64,000 bases of DNA, taken from contig NC_030386.2 in the NCBI RefSeq assembly GCF_001625215.2, forward strand, positions 19,376,545 through 19,440,544. Direction: 5' to 3'. Position numbers and translations under genes: made by a program. Under the pieces are notes generated by a model. It made no database searches. It saw only the letters and a list, made by a program, of their open reading frames with translations, and was not told the origin of the DNA. Shown piece after piece: positions 1-10,970 of the stretch. Origin of the DNA: Daucus carota subsp. sativus (taxonomy: Eukaryota > Streptophyta > Magnoliopsida > Apiales > Apiaceae). How positions within the stretch are numbered: position 1 is the stretch's first letter; every line of letters begins with the position of its first letter.

Positions 1-1217
1 TATACCTTTTCAGCATCATCCACCATGTCATGTTCACAATACCTCATAATCATATTATTAGACCCTCCAACGTCCATCATAAAAGGCTTTGACTTTGCAC
101 CCTTACCCACTTTCTTAAACACTTCATACGCCTCAGCAATTTTCCCCTCCTTAAAACACTCATTCACCATTATATTAAAAGTATCAGAATTCACAGCCTG
201 TACTGTAGGCGGAGTATGATCATCCAACATCTTATCAAACAAAGCCTCGGCCTCAGCTTTCCTCCCATACCTAAGCAAAACCTCTAAAAGCACATTACAA
301 GTTGCTGGCACCATCCTAAACTCTCTACTCAGCAAATACTTATATGCATCCATCGCTTCCTTCTCCTTTCCTTGCTTAAAATACCAATCCATAAACGTGG
401 CACTCACAACCCCATCGTAAACCAAACACCTCTCCTTCAACTCATCAAAAAGCTCGTTCGCCTTCTCCAAATCCCCCAAATTCAAAAACCCCGAAATCAA
501 ATTATTATAAACCAACGAATCCGCCCCATGCCCCTTGTTAATCATCTCTCTAAGCAACTCCAACGCGTCCCCAATCCGCCCCGCATCAATCAACCCTTTC
601 GTCAAATGCCTATACGACACCGACGAGGGTGAAAAAGGCGCATTCGCAATAATATGCCTATAAACATCCATAGCAATATCCACATTCCCCATATCACAAT
701 GTGCATTCATCAAAAAATTATAACTAACCACATTTGGCACAATATTCGACTGATTAAAGAAATACGCAAACAAGGCAACCGCATCCTGATACCTTTTCGC
801 CCTATGCATCGAAGCAATTATAGCATTACAAGTAAAAACAGTAGGCCTAGTATTAGAAAATACAGACTGTCGGGCCACGATGGAGGCATTATCGAGATCA
901 TTGGCCCGAATGAGGGACTGGACCCGGTTGTGCAGCGAGAGGCGCGGCCCGACGAGAGCTGACGTGGAGTCCGGCAGGCGCGGCGCGTTGGGGTCACGCG
1001 TGGGGCGCGGCGCGTTGGGGTCGCGGCGGAGGGCGTGGAGAGGGGGCTCGATGCGGAGGCGGCGTTTGCGGCGGCGGCGCTCGGCGGCGGCTTCTTCGGC
1101 GGAGGAGAAAGCGAAGGTCCGGAGAGGGATGAGATGGGTCGGGTTCGGGTTGAGGTGGGGATGGGCCAGGGGGTGAGTCCGGGAGAGAGAACGGAGGATT
1201 AGGCGAAAGAGAGTCAT
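1..1217 (-). CDS. GRP23: PPR protein, GRP23-like (5' part only, runs off the window)
   Basis: An uninterrupted minus-strand reading frame starts at the ATG at 1217-1215 and is still open at the window edge after about 405 codons. The first ~55 residues are rich in Arg, Ser, Leu and Pro and nearly free of acidic residues, like an organellar presequence. From about residue 100 the protein is a run of ~35-residue pentatricopeptide repeats, with pieces such as 'TVFTCNAIIASMHRAKRY', 'SLVYNNLISGFLNLGDLEKA' and 'TFNIMVNECFKEGKI'. The segment 'HNRVQSLIRANDLDNAS' and the repeat series match my memory of Arabidopsis GRP23 (At1g10270), an embryo-essential PPR protein with a Gln-rich C-terminus that has been linked to mitochondrial RNA editing. 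The Gln-rich part would lie outside the window. The first ~330 bases are much more GC-rich than the rest. PPR identity is near certain; orthology is inferred. Confidence 0.85.
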   Translation of the reverse strand, partial: MTLFRLILRSLSRTHPLAHPHLNPNPTHLIPLRTFAFSSAEEAAAERRRRKRRLRIEPPLHALRRDPNAPRPTRDPNAPRLPDSTSALVGPRLSLHNRVQSLIRANDLDNASIVARQSVFSNTRPTVFTCNAIIASMHRAKRYQDAVALFAYFFNQSNIVPNVVSYNFLMNAHCDMGNVDIAMDVYRHIIANAPFSPSSVSYRHLTKGLIDAGRIGDALELLREMINKGHGADSLVYNNLISGFLNLGDLEKANELFDELKERCLVYDGVVSATFMDWYFKQGKEKEAMDAYKYLLSREFRMVPATCNVLLEVLLRYGRKAEAEALFDKMLDDHTPPTVQAVNSDTFNIMVNECFKEGKIAEAYEVFKKVGKGAKSKPFMMDVGGSNNMIMRYCEHDMVDDAEKV

Positions 1218-1518
1218 GGTGATTGAATAATTGGGAGAGATTGGGATTTGAAACCCTAGAAATGGGGGAGATGAAAAGAGGGGTTTAGTTAAACCCTAAA
1301 AATATCTCAAGTGAAAATGAGAATGATAGATCATAAATGTGGGGAGAGATGGAGTATAGCGTACAGAAGGGAAAAAAAAAACATGAGATTTGACTTTTGT
1401 AAGGGATTTGACCTTAAATGCTGATACTTTTCTAAAATTCATTGGAAATTTATCGTGTGGAATTAATATGATGGAATTTATTTGATGTGGTGATTTTTGA
1501 ATGAAAATAAATAAATAT
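1218..1518. other. 5' flank of the PPR gene
   Basis: About 300 bases upstream of the minus-strand start codon. They hold AG-rich leader-like sequence next to the ATG and then AT-rich DNA. I see no gene and no clear TATA element. Confidence 0.4.
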
Positions 1519-1520
1519 TA

Positions 1521-1752
1521 CTCCCTCTGTTTTTTTTATATGACGTTTTGATTTTTGGCACACACTTTCAAGTGCTTTGACCGGATAGTTAAAAATATTA
1601 TTTTTTAAATTTTCTTTTTCTGAATAATAATATATAATCAAAATTTTTATTCAAAAAAAGAAAATTCAAAAAATAATATTTTTAACTACCCGGTCAAAGC
1701 ACTTAAAAGTGTGTGCCAAGAGTCAAAGCGTCATATAAAAAAACAGAGGGAG
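1521..1752. mobile_element. Stowaway-type MITE
   Basis: A 232-bp element with ends CTCCCTCTGT and ACAGAGGGAG, the Tc1/mariner Stowaway signature, flanked on both sides by the dinucleotide TA (1519-1520 and 1753-1754). Almost the whole element is an inverted repeat: the left arm with 'CACACTTTCAAGTGCTTTGA' is mirrored by the right arm with 'AAGCACTTAAAAGTGTGTG', so a transcript would fold into one long hairpin. It has no coding capacity. Confidence 0.93.
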
Positions 1753-1754
1753 TA

Positions 1755-2975
1755 ATAATTAAATATATGAAATTATATGAAATTTGATATCATATACATA
1801 ACATTCCGAACATTTATAATTTAATCATCATAATTATTAATATTTTTTATCAGGCATTTAATTATTAATCCTAAATAAAATTATAATTTCAAATTCAAAT
1901 ATTATTGTTATGGTAATAATTTTGCGTAACTCTAAAAATATCCCACAAACATATGACATTCGACAAAAGGAGAATTTATCTTTTGCATAACTCTAAAAAT
2001 ATTAAAATATGATCTTTAAGTGCAGATTTCATGGCCTAAAACGATTAAGGATTTATTCTGTGTTGACTCAGGTTCTCGGTTCGGCTCAGCTCTGGATCAC
2101 CCGAGCGAGATCGTTTAAGAACTATAAATCAAATTAGTCAAAAAGAAATAAATTGATTGTTAAGAAAGGTTTCAAGATGGCTGTTACATAATTCTGGTAT
2201 TTCGATTCCAGCTATTGCAAGATACATGACAAAAAGGGAATATGGAAAATGGACACTTGCTAATGCTATTCGAGTATCGACGTCCACTCTTCATCACATT
2301 AAGTTTTTGTTTATCTATGCTTATTAATCACTTAAATATTTCTACATTTTCAAACATGTTACATGTCATTCATATTGATGCAAAATGATTTTGTTTAACA
2401 AAGAAAAATTAGAGGTATTGGCTTCTTCCTGACGAGACTTCTTCGTTGCGTAATTATAAAAACTCTCATTTTATTATGAAAATAATGTTCTTATGTGGAG
2501 TTTCAAGACCAAGATATGATCACACCACGAACAAAAATAGTAAAAATTGACCTGCTAGTACATTGCAAACAAAACCAATGAATAAGGTCACTCCAGACTT
2601 TAAAAGACATACAATGGTTAAGTCTTAAATTACTAGGACACGATATTTGATTATGTTTATAAGACATACATTGTCGGACTTGCTCTCAACTTATTAAAAC
2701 TACACCAAAAATCTCGATTCCCATCCAGAAGCATGATCTGTGCAATAAATCCACTTAATGTAAACTGTTTTCGATATAAACATGGACTCCAGGGTTGATA
2801 CTAGTAAGATATGCAGAAAACATGAACAAGAAACAATTCCCAATCCTTTTAGAAAAATGTCAAAGATTTCATGGCAACAATATATGGTCCTATCTTGAAA
2901 TTACCTAAACACTACTATAAAATCCGAGAGCTAAAGCTAAGAAACGATCAAATGCCTAGAGGGCAATAAGCAAAG
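1755..2975. other. AT-rich intergenic region
   Basis: About 1.2 kb with no supported coding sequence. It is AT-rich with short direct and inverted similarities but no element ends that I can define. The last part probably holds the 3' UTR of the minus-strand SUN gene. Confidence 0.4.
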
Positions 2976-2981
2976 ATTGCT

Positions 2982-4174
2982 CTAATTGGCATATGCCAAG
3001 GGGACCAAAGAATCAGGCTCATGACCATGAACCCTGAAACGATATATGCTGGTGTGAGAAGCGCTTCCATGGTTTGATGTGAAGTCGAGCCTTATGGTGT
3101 CCACGACGCCTATGCCACCGTCTTCTGGGAGCGATACATCAAAAGTCTGAGCATTGCTCTTCTCAAGGTCATAGGTGAATCCCCCCAGAGGAATCGTTTT
3201 GTCAGTGTTTTCTACTGAATCGGTCTCTTTCTCTCCGAACCAACCAGACACGCTGCAGTCCTTGGGAGCGCTGGACCTCTCGTTGTCATAAGCAACACTC
3301 TGTTGGAGACACAATAAGATGTATTTAGTTGCAACATTTGCACAAAAATTATCAAATTAAAGTAACAAACAACCACCAAATTACCATACGAATTATACAT
3401 GGCAAATGTTTCAATAATAATGACATATAATGAGCCATGATAAGAATGGACACTTAATCTCATTCTCAGGTTGAGGAGGCATTGACGGAACCAGGATTCC
3501 CTGATAGAGTCCGGGCTAAAATATGTGTCGTTAATTTTTGAAAGTCAGACGGGCTGAAAGTAAATTTTCACAAAACAAATAACATCACAGATCAACAAAG
3601 TACAAACAGAGTGCACTTCAGATTTATAAATACTTACCTTAGGGACATGTTCCAAGGTAACAGCCTCAGGAACGATAGCGCTTCTGAGCTTGATCTCAAC
3701 AAAGCCACTGCTCCCATTCAAAGCAAAACAATCCCCTGGCTCACCAAAACTAGGCCTCAACATCTTCACCGAATCAACATGAACCCCATTACGCCCCATC
3801 CTCGAGAACCAAACGCTCCCAATACCAACAGCATGAGCTTGCGAGTGCCTCGTGACATACCCTCCACCAGCAGCCAATGCATAGTCCGCCCTCCCTAGCC
3901 CATCCGCAGCATGTTTCTCAATCTCTTCTCTGACAATTTCCCGTGCAACGGCTCTAACCTCATCGACGTAATTATAACCAACACCGACACGAACATCATC
4001 CCACTTATAAACCGTCCAAACAACAACCTGAATCAACCAAGCGAGTGTGACTAAACATAATATTTTTTTTGTGAAGGCAAGTTTAAGTGCCTCGGGTTTT
4101 CGACTCCGGTAGGCCTTGGTTGTTGCTTTAATGGACTGGTTTGAACCTCTGTTAGCTTCGACTTGCTCAGCCAT
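2982..4174 (-). CDS. Short SUN-domain protein (copy A)
   Basis: Two exons: 4174-3638 (179 codons) and 3299-2982 (105 codons plus TAA), joined in phase 0 by a GT-AG intron, giving 284 residues. The order is a basic N-terminus, one membrane segment at about 37-54, a very short linker, then a SUN domain from about residue 95 to the end. Conserved SUN stretches are '[20 protein letters not shown]' (144-163) and '[18 protein letters not shown]' near the C-terminus. SUN proteins sit in the inner nuclear membrane and bind KASH partners to form LINC bridges. Arabidopsis SUN1/SUN2 are about 450-470 residues with a coiled coil before the SUN domain; here that spacer is almost absent. It is a tandem paralogue of the gene at 6559-7708. 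The start is the first in-frame ATG. Confidence 0.9.
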
Positions 4175-4659
4175 TGGTAGAGATTAGGGTTATTGAAACT
4201 GGAGATACAGATATTGAAGATATGTGTTAGTATATATAAAAGTTTTCCAGTGGTAGAGGTTTATAAGAATTGAAAGTCTGCATGGGAGGTTTTTAAGTTC
4301 GAATGGGTAACTGTTAACTCACTCTAGCTTAAACTCTACGGGAATGCTAAAATTTTATTAAAACTGAACTAAATTTAATAGTATACATCTAAATCTAAAA
4401 AAAAAAAAAATCAATAGATTGCCAACAATTTCATAAACAATTTATACAAAGTCTGTTATAAAATAAGTGTGCAGACAACACTGATTAGAAGCTAAGAAGA
4501 TCAAACAGAACCACCAATCTACAGCATTAATATTGTCCGTGTCCAAACCCGCACGGATTTGTTTACGAGCTTCTCCCAAGAGGCCTCAGTTCTTTGGCTT
4601 ATATTAAACAATTTTTTTTTTATCTTTACGATGTGGGACTTGGGTTGACAATAACTCAA

Positions 4660-5335
4660 CATGTTCATGACCATACACCCTGAAGGTATGATGTGAAGTC
4701 CAGCCTTATCATGTTGACAACGCGATCTAGGCCATCGTCTGATGGTGGCGATGCATCTAAAGTCTGAGCATTACTCTTTTCAAGATCATGCGTGAACTAG
4801 ACCAGATCAGATTTCTCAGTATTATGAGCAATATCATCGTCTTGCCCACTCAACCATCCAGATACCCTGCAGTCCTTGGGACCGCTGGACCTATCGTAAG
4901 CAGAACTCTGTTCAAGACATTATCAAATGTATTTGAGTTGCCGATTTACTTAGTAATTTGCAAATTGGAATAGCAAAATAGACGGCATTGAACAAACCAA
5001 TTTACGATACCAGAGCAAGCATTTCATAACATTCTGGTGGAACCAAGGGGCTAGCCAAGGCTCCAGCCCCTCGTAAGCAACACCCTGTTCAAGTCATAAT
5101 TGAGCGGACCAAGCCTGATCTTTATGAAAACCACTGGTCCAAATGAGCGCAAAACAGTCACCTGGCTCATTAAAACTAGGCCTTAACGTCTTCACCAAAT
5201 CAGCATGACCCCCACCCTGATCCGCAAAACCCAAACACTCTCACCACTAACAGAAGCAGCTTGCGAATGCTTCTTGTTCTCTTCCCCTACGAATTCTCGT
5301 GCAACTGTTCTGACGGTCTAACCTCATTCAAATTA
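4660..5335 (-). pseudogene. Decayed SUN-domain gene between the two intact copies
   Basis: The 4660-4912 stretch matches the SUN-domain second exon of the neighbours (for example 'AGTCCTTGGGACCGCTGGAC', matching 'AGTCCTTGGGAGCGCTGGAC' in copy A). It has a deletion of about 45 bases near the C-terminal end and in-frame stops. The 5050-5335 stretch matches the first exon, including the equivalent of the PGDCFAL and KMLRPSF region ('CCTGGCTCATTAAAACTAGG'), with frameshifts. A second remnant of the exon 2 boundary ('GTAAGCAACACCCTGTTCAA') near 5075-5095 suggests an internal duplication or rearrangement. No open frame remains. Together with the flanking genes it shows a three-copy tandem array. 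Confidence 0.85.
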
Positions 5336-5811
5336 TTATCAACATTATCAAAAGAATGAACCGTCTATAAAGTTATGGGTTTATGGTAGAAATACATGAA
5401 TTTTCAATAAGATTTATCGTGTAATCCGTGTATGTGGAACATTACAAAATTTTAATATTAAAATTTGTTGAGTTCAAGTAATAGTTTTAATAAACATATA
5501 TGAAGAAGAATAATCAGTGCTTCAAATTGTTGTGGTGGTGGTTTCTTGGCATCTGCAAAATCGTTCGGGGTTTCTGAGACCCTTTAATTCTCTCTGTTCT
5601 AACAAGTTGCTTCATGACTGAAAGGAAATTTAAAGGAGAAAGAAGAATGAAATACGAAGGAAAAAGAGGCTGATTACACCTCTCCTAGCAATGTTCAGAA
5701 ATTGGATCCCGCGATAACTAGAGACCAAGAAGAGCAGCATTGGCTCCTGAAACACATGTTCTCTTGACTCTAGGTCCGAAACAGTTGATGTCTCAATAAA
5801 AAAAAACCGGT

Positions 5812-5995
5812 CTTTCTAATGTGTGCCCAAGGCACACAATAATAACTAAATTCTATAAAAATGGCCTATTCTGATTGGTGGAGTTGATGTGAATGCAGGG
5901 GGCCATTCTCATTTATTATTCATCCACCAATCAAAAGGAGCTATTTTTATTGGAGTTGGGGACTATTGTGTGCCCTTGGGCACACCATAGAAAAT
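5812..5995. mobile_element. MITE-like inverted-repeat element
   Basis: About 180 bp with long imperfect terminal inverted repeats. The left arm reads TTTCTAATGTGTGCCCAAGG. The reverse complement of the right arm reads TTTCTATGGTGTGCCCAAGG. The homology continues inward to 'CTGATTGGTGGA' and its complement 'TCCACCAATCA'. Exact ends and target duplication could not be fixed. It has no coding capacity. Confidence 0.75.
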
Positions 5996-6558
5996 CCCAA
6001 AAAAAACAATGAGTTAGTTTATCTCCAACTATTTGGCCCCGGAAAAGAGTACCTTTCTGCATTAATAGTCTTACGTCATGTCTGAAGACCTTCTCGACTA
6101 GTTGCTGAATTGCAGTCTTCGCCAAAAGAACAGAGTCGGCTCAGATGCTTAGATATATAAGAAGAGGAGGATTTCCTCTACTTGTTTGTCGTTTTAGTAC
6201 CAGACTACTAGCTGATATAATCCACTCGGGAGAATGAAATGTAAAAATTGATGATATATCTTATTATTTTAGAATATATGGAACTGCATATAATATTAAC
6301 AGTACATTTAGCAAAGATTGCTGATCATATTAAATGTGATTCGAAAGTGGTTGTATTCATAACTATGACAATGGAGCACATAAATCAGCACATCATCTTA
6401 AACTCTAGAGCAATCTACACAAGGCAGATGAAAATCTAAAGCCTTATAAAGGTGAGCCATAAGCATAGAAATGGCTGTGCTAACACATCTCAATACACTC
6501 AAATTCAAAAAGCCAAAACTAAGAAGATCAACCACCTGAAGTGAATAAGCAAAGAATA
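5996..6558. other. Intergenic region 3' of SUN copy B
   Basis: No supported gene. The 6430-6558 part probably carries the 3' UTR of the minus-strand SUN gene. Short open frames here lack family features. Confidence 0.4.
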
Positions 6559-7708
6559 CTAAAACCTCTTTGCCACGGGAATAGATGAATCAGGTTTGTG
6601 ACCATGAACCCTGAAACGATATATGCAAGTATGACAAGCGCTTCCATAGTTTGACGTGAAGTCTAGCCTTATCATGTCAACGATGCCTAAGCCTGCTGGT
6701 TCTGATACATTAAAAGTTTGAGCATTGCTCTTTTCAAGGTCATAGGTGAACTTGGCCAGAGGAAACTTTTTCTCAGCAGCATCTGAATCCATTTCTCGTC
6801 CTCTGAACCATCCAGATACCATACAGTCCTTTGGAGCACTGGACCTACTGTAAGCAACACTCTGTTCAAAACAAATTAGGACTTAGGTGTTTTAGTTACG
6901 AGAAATCACAATCATATCAATGGAATCACATTGTGATTAACAAATCATTCATTAACAATTAATAAAAATTATAGTGGAGTATTACTGCAATTTTATCTTA
7001 AAATTGGTAAAAACTGAGCACAAAAGCAAAACAGAAACGACATCGAGCAATTGGTGAAACAGATTACCATATCACATTAACAAGTACAGAATATGATGAA
7101 AGAATACTTACCTTGGCAACATGTTCTAATGTAACAGCCTCAGGAACGATAGCTCTCCTGAGCTTAATCTCGACGAAGCCACTGCTCCCACTGAGAGCAA
7201 AACAATCACCAGGCTCACCAAAACTCGGTCTCAACATCTTAACCGAATCCACATGAATCCCATTCCAACCAATCCCCGAAAACCAAACACCACCTGAAGC
7301 CTTGGAATGCCTCGTCACACGCCCTCCCCCCGACGCCAATGCATAATCCACCCTCCCAATCCCATCCGCGCTATGCCTCTCAATCTCTCCCATAACAACC
7401 CCCCTCGCCACCATCCTCACCTGATTATTCTCCGCGTCTTCTTTAGCCTTCTTATACTTCTCGAAAACCTCATCAAACTCGTGTCTTGACAACACCTCTC
7501 TTTCACTCAAATACTTCACCTCTCTTTCGCTCACACTTGCCCTGCTCAAATAAAGCATGCATGCAATCTGCACTACGCCAGCAAGTACAACTAGAGGCAC
7601 CACGTGGCTCTTCCACTGTGGCTTGACGGACACGCCACCTTTTCGGCTAGTCTGGTAGGGTTTCGTGGTTGCCCTGGAGTCGGAATCTCTGGAAAGTTCG
7701 GTGGACAT
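6559..7708 (-). CDS. SUN-domain protein (copy B)
   Basis: Exon 1 is 7708-7112 and exon 2 is 6861-6559, joined in phase 0, giving 299 residues. The frame extends upstream to a TTG at 7735, but the first ATG is at 7708 and gives an N-terminus that aligns with copy A ('[12 protein letters not shown]' against '[11 protein letters not shown]'). The order is a basic N-terminus, a membrane segment at about 36-54, a charged Glu/Lys-rich linker of about 55 residues that could form a short coiled coil ('[18 protein letters not shown]'), then the SUN domain with '[20 protein letters not shown]' and '[18 protein letters not shown]'. It keeps more of the luminal spacer than copy A but is still shorter than the usual plant SUN proteins. 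Predicted site is the inner nuclear membrane, in LINC complexes with KASH partners. Confidence 0.92.
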
Positions 7709-7735
7709 TGGAGAAGCGTCGAGGGAGGTGAACAA

Positions 7736-8584
7736 ACGGCGTCGTGTTGAGCTAGGGTCGGGGATATAAATGAAAGTTTAGAGGTAGACATTGGGTGGAA
7801 TTATCACACTTCTTGAATATTTAAACATTTACTCTATAGGTTTATAAATTCGTTCATTTTTTTTGACAAATACTATAGTTTTATAAGTTAGTATCTGTCC
7901 AAACAAATTCTCGAAATGAACCAAGATCGAATCAAGACCTGGGATGACAAAATATAAGTTCTTAACCGCTTGAATTATTGAACTATCCAACCGTGCTCTA
8001 TATATTCGTTGATTAATCATCCATGACTAAAGTTATATTTGTGTGTTTTAGCGGTGTGGTCTTTGAGGTGCCACTCTCGTTTTATCCTTCTTACTAAACT
8101 AAAAATAGACTCGTCTCCCGTTGTTTCCATCCGTTTTGTTTTATAATTCGTTTCAAATAAAATCTATCTATTTAGAATTTCAATTTATAAAAAAAAAATA
8201 TAAAAATGACCTTTTTTATTATACGATAACAATTATATCTATATGATATGTTCATATTCCAATATAAATTATATCAAAATAAGAATCACACACAATATTA
8301 GGCAGTATAATGAGAAGAATAGTCTACTGACTACATGGTCCTAGCTTGATATTAAAAGCGGGATGTATGAGAATGGAGATATTAGTGTCGATAAAGATCA
8401 ATCAGGGATTCTTGGACTTACATGGGTCTATCTAGGACTTAGTTTGTTTAGAGCCTCATGGTCCTGTTAGATTTTGATGGACTCGGGTCAATGGAGAGGA
8501 AACTTGATCTTCGATAATTGATGATATTACGATCAATCGTTCACATATATTTTGGCTACTATGTCTTGAAGTTGTTGAATGAAG
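7736..8584. other. Intergenic and promoter region of SUN copy B
   Basis: AT-rich, with no supported gene. The first 100-150 bases would be the leader and core promoter of the minus-strand SUN gene. The rest is unannotated. Confidence 0.4.
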
Positions 8585-8589
8585 TATAA

Positions 8590-9051
8590 GAGGGGTGTAT
8601 TGGATTGGGAGTTTAAAGCATTTTTTTGCATTCATGAAATCCGAGGGTATTCGATTGAGATTGTTTGAAATCCATTAAAATCTTGAGGTATACAATTGGG
8701 ATTTCAAATTATGCTACAAAATCTGGTGGTATTCAATTGGGATTTTAAATTACGCTTTAAAATCCGATGGTATTCAATTGGGATTGTTTGAAATCCATTA
8801 AAATCTGATGGTATTCAAATGCTGATGGATTTTTTTGCATTTCATAAAATGATGGATTTTGTGGCATTCTTCAGTGTATTTTAAGTTTTTTGAAATCCCA
8901 TCAAAATCAATGGGATTTTGAAGCAGTGTGCTTAAATCCTATCAACTCTGCGACATTTTATCAAGAATCCGCACAAAATCAAAATGAGACACAATCCATT
9001 AAAATCCATAGACTAAAAACAATCCATTAAAATCCCAATCGAATACACCTC
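8590..9051. mobile_element. Non-autonomous TIR transposon with TATAA target duplication
   Basis: A 462-bp element that begins GAGGGGTGTATTGGATTGGG and ends with a sequence whose reverse complement begins GAGGTGTATTCGATTGGG. It is flanked by TATAA on both sides (8585-8589 and 9052-9056). Inside are several copies of a ~60-base unit containing 'GGTATTCAATTGGGATT' and 'GAAATCCATTAAAATC'. There is no coding capacity. Superfamily is not certain; a 5-bp duplication does not fit cleanly with the usual 3-bp Harbinger or 8-bp hAT duplication. Confidence 0.8.
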
Positions 9052-9056
9052 TATAA

Positions 9057-10459
9057 TATTATGTCTTAATAAATGTTCTTGTAAACATATTTAATCATTG
9101 AATAAGTCTAGCACCATTTGGTATATTATAATAGCGATCATGTTCTGAATTTTTCATGTTTCTAATATGATTGATATGTTAATTTCTCACATAAGATGTC
9201 AAATGTTGTTGCACAAAATTTAGATTTAAAAACTTAGGATGATAGTCAATCTATGTGTACATTTTTTATAAACAATTAGATGACATGCTGGTCAACAAAT
9301 TGATCAATTAGGTTTTGTGAAAACTTTAGTCATCATTATTAAATGATATTGATGATATTGATATGATACATTTTGTATAAATATTAAAATATCTTCAAAA
9401 TTGAATGTAAAGATTCCAGAGCTTGTGCTAAACTGACAATATAGATTTCCTGACGACATCGATCGTCATCTCTCGTATAAGATGCATACATATTTCAAAT
9501 ATGATAGAAACCAAATTTATGTGTCGTAATATTTTTGTGGGCCGGGTCTTTTGTATTATGGATGTTGGGATAGTAACATCTAATCGAGGATCAAAATTTT
9601 CGTAGAGAAATTAAAGTTCTGTATAATGAAACTAGTTTTTGTTGTAAGAATTTTATTTTATCAAGTGTTCTTCTATAAAATTAGGCATCCCCCCCCCCCC
9701 CCCCCAAAATCTTTCATAATTAAACTAGACTAATTAATTATTCAAATGTTCGGTCATCAGATAAGATATTTTTTTACGAGACAGGTACATGACATTTAAG
9801 ATGTTACTGTCAGGTATGTCACTTGCGGGATGGGTACACGACATATAGTCAAATATGTCTCAATCATCAAATTAATTATACGATTACTCTTTTCCGAGTG
9901 AGCTTATAGTACTACATTCATATGTAACGGAATTCACTAACAAACAATTAGTAATTTCTAATCTGATTTGAAACAGCAACATTAATTATTGATCGTCAGT
10001 ATCACCAAACAAATTTACCGTCTAAAATTTTTTAGTACGACATTAAATATATTTTAATAACACACTTTAAATAACTTGTAAATGATTTTATATTTCTTAA
10101 TTAAGAGAAAATTAATGTCATAAAAAAGTTCATATTTTATGATTCATTTGATTTGATTTTGATTTGAGGTTAGTCTATATGATTATTATAAGATTATCTG
10201 ATAAAAATAATGATCTTCTAAAATGACATATAATAACACATTTCTCATTTGATCAAACTTATACTTTAACTAATTTAAAGTAACTAATGAGATGAATACA
10301 TCTGAAACTGGTCACGCGGCAGGCGAACAAATTCCAATGAATTGTAATGCAGTTGTTGACGAGTGTATGCTTGGTGACTTGCATCAGAGCGAAATGTCTA
10401 TTCGTACTGGAAATCTTTTCAAGGAAGATTAACCGATTATCAACGAGACGAGTTGCTGC
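9057..10459. other. AT-rich intergenic region with a C17 tract
   Basis: About 1.4 kb with no supported gene. A run of 17 C lies at 9689-9705. The right end (10259-10459) is open on the minus strand only as a continuation of the psaC-derived frame and shows no family match of its own. Confidence 0.4.
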
Positions 10460-10640
10460 TGGACAGGCGGATTCACATCTCTTGCAACTAACACAATATT
10501 CTGTTCCTGGAGGAGAAGCAATTTGTTTAGCTTTACACCCGTCCCAGGGTATCATTTTTAATACGTCATGGCGTAGGCTTGGCTCGGACACATTGAGTGC
10601 ACCCCATACATGTATCATAAATCCATATCGAATGTGACAT
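10460..10640 (-). pseudogene. psaC: Nuclear plastid-DNA fragment: degenerate psaC
   Basis: Reading the minus strand from 10640, the sequence starts ATG and encodes '[14 protein letters not shown]', the first 4Fe-4S cysteine cluster of photosystem I subunit PsaC. It then meets a short divergent stretch with an in-frame TGA and a frameshift, and continues one frame over as '[14 protein letters not shown]' and '[12 protein letters not shown]', the second cluster. PsaC is normally an 81-residue plastid-encoded protein. Here it is broken and lacks its C-terminal quarter: homology stops near 10460 and runs into unrelated sequence. It is best read as an old plastid-to-nucleus transfer (NUPT) with no function. 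Confidence 0.88.
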
Positions 10641-10970
10641 TTGATTAAAATATTTTAATTTTAGTAATATTATATAGTATCATAATAATTAATATTCAAA
10701 GTAATCATAGACATGACCAAAAAGCAAAATAAAAATAAAAACGAATAGACATAATAGTATTTTGAAACATAAACAAAGGCAGACACACAAATTCGCTTTC
10801 CCTATTTATGTCCAAAACCCAAACACAAAGCTCCACTTACAATCGCTGCCAGAAACCCTTGCTTAATAACCCCCTCTCTATCTATAATCTATATACATAC
10901 ATACAAAGCTGCTGTATCTGTACACCCACACATAAAATCAGTGATTGAGTGGTCTATAAAACCCTAGGAA
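10641..10970 (+). promoter_or_regulatory. Upstream region and leader of HASTY
   Basis: About 330 bases before the HASTY start codon. The first half is AT-rich. The last ~150 bases are C-rich leader-like sequence with CT-rich and 'CACACA' stretches. I see no clear single TATA box, so the transcription start is not placed. Confidence 0.35.

Noticed and set aside
880-1176. GC-rich plus-strand open frame
   Set aside because: It is the antisense of the PPR gene's Arg-rich N-terminus; the minus-strand frame has clear family similarity.
7709-7735. N-terminal extension of SUN copy B to position 7735
   Set aside because: The codon there is TTG; the first ATG at 7708 gives an N-terminus that aligns with copy A.
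10259-10618. 119-residue minus-strand ORF with ferredoxin-like cysteines as a real gene
   Set aside because: It is psaC-derived, starts after a frameshift, lacks the first cluster in frame, and its C-terminal half has no similarity.
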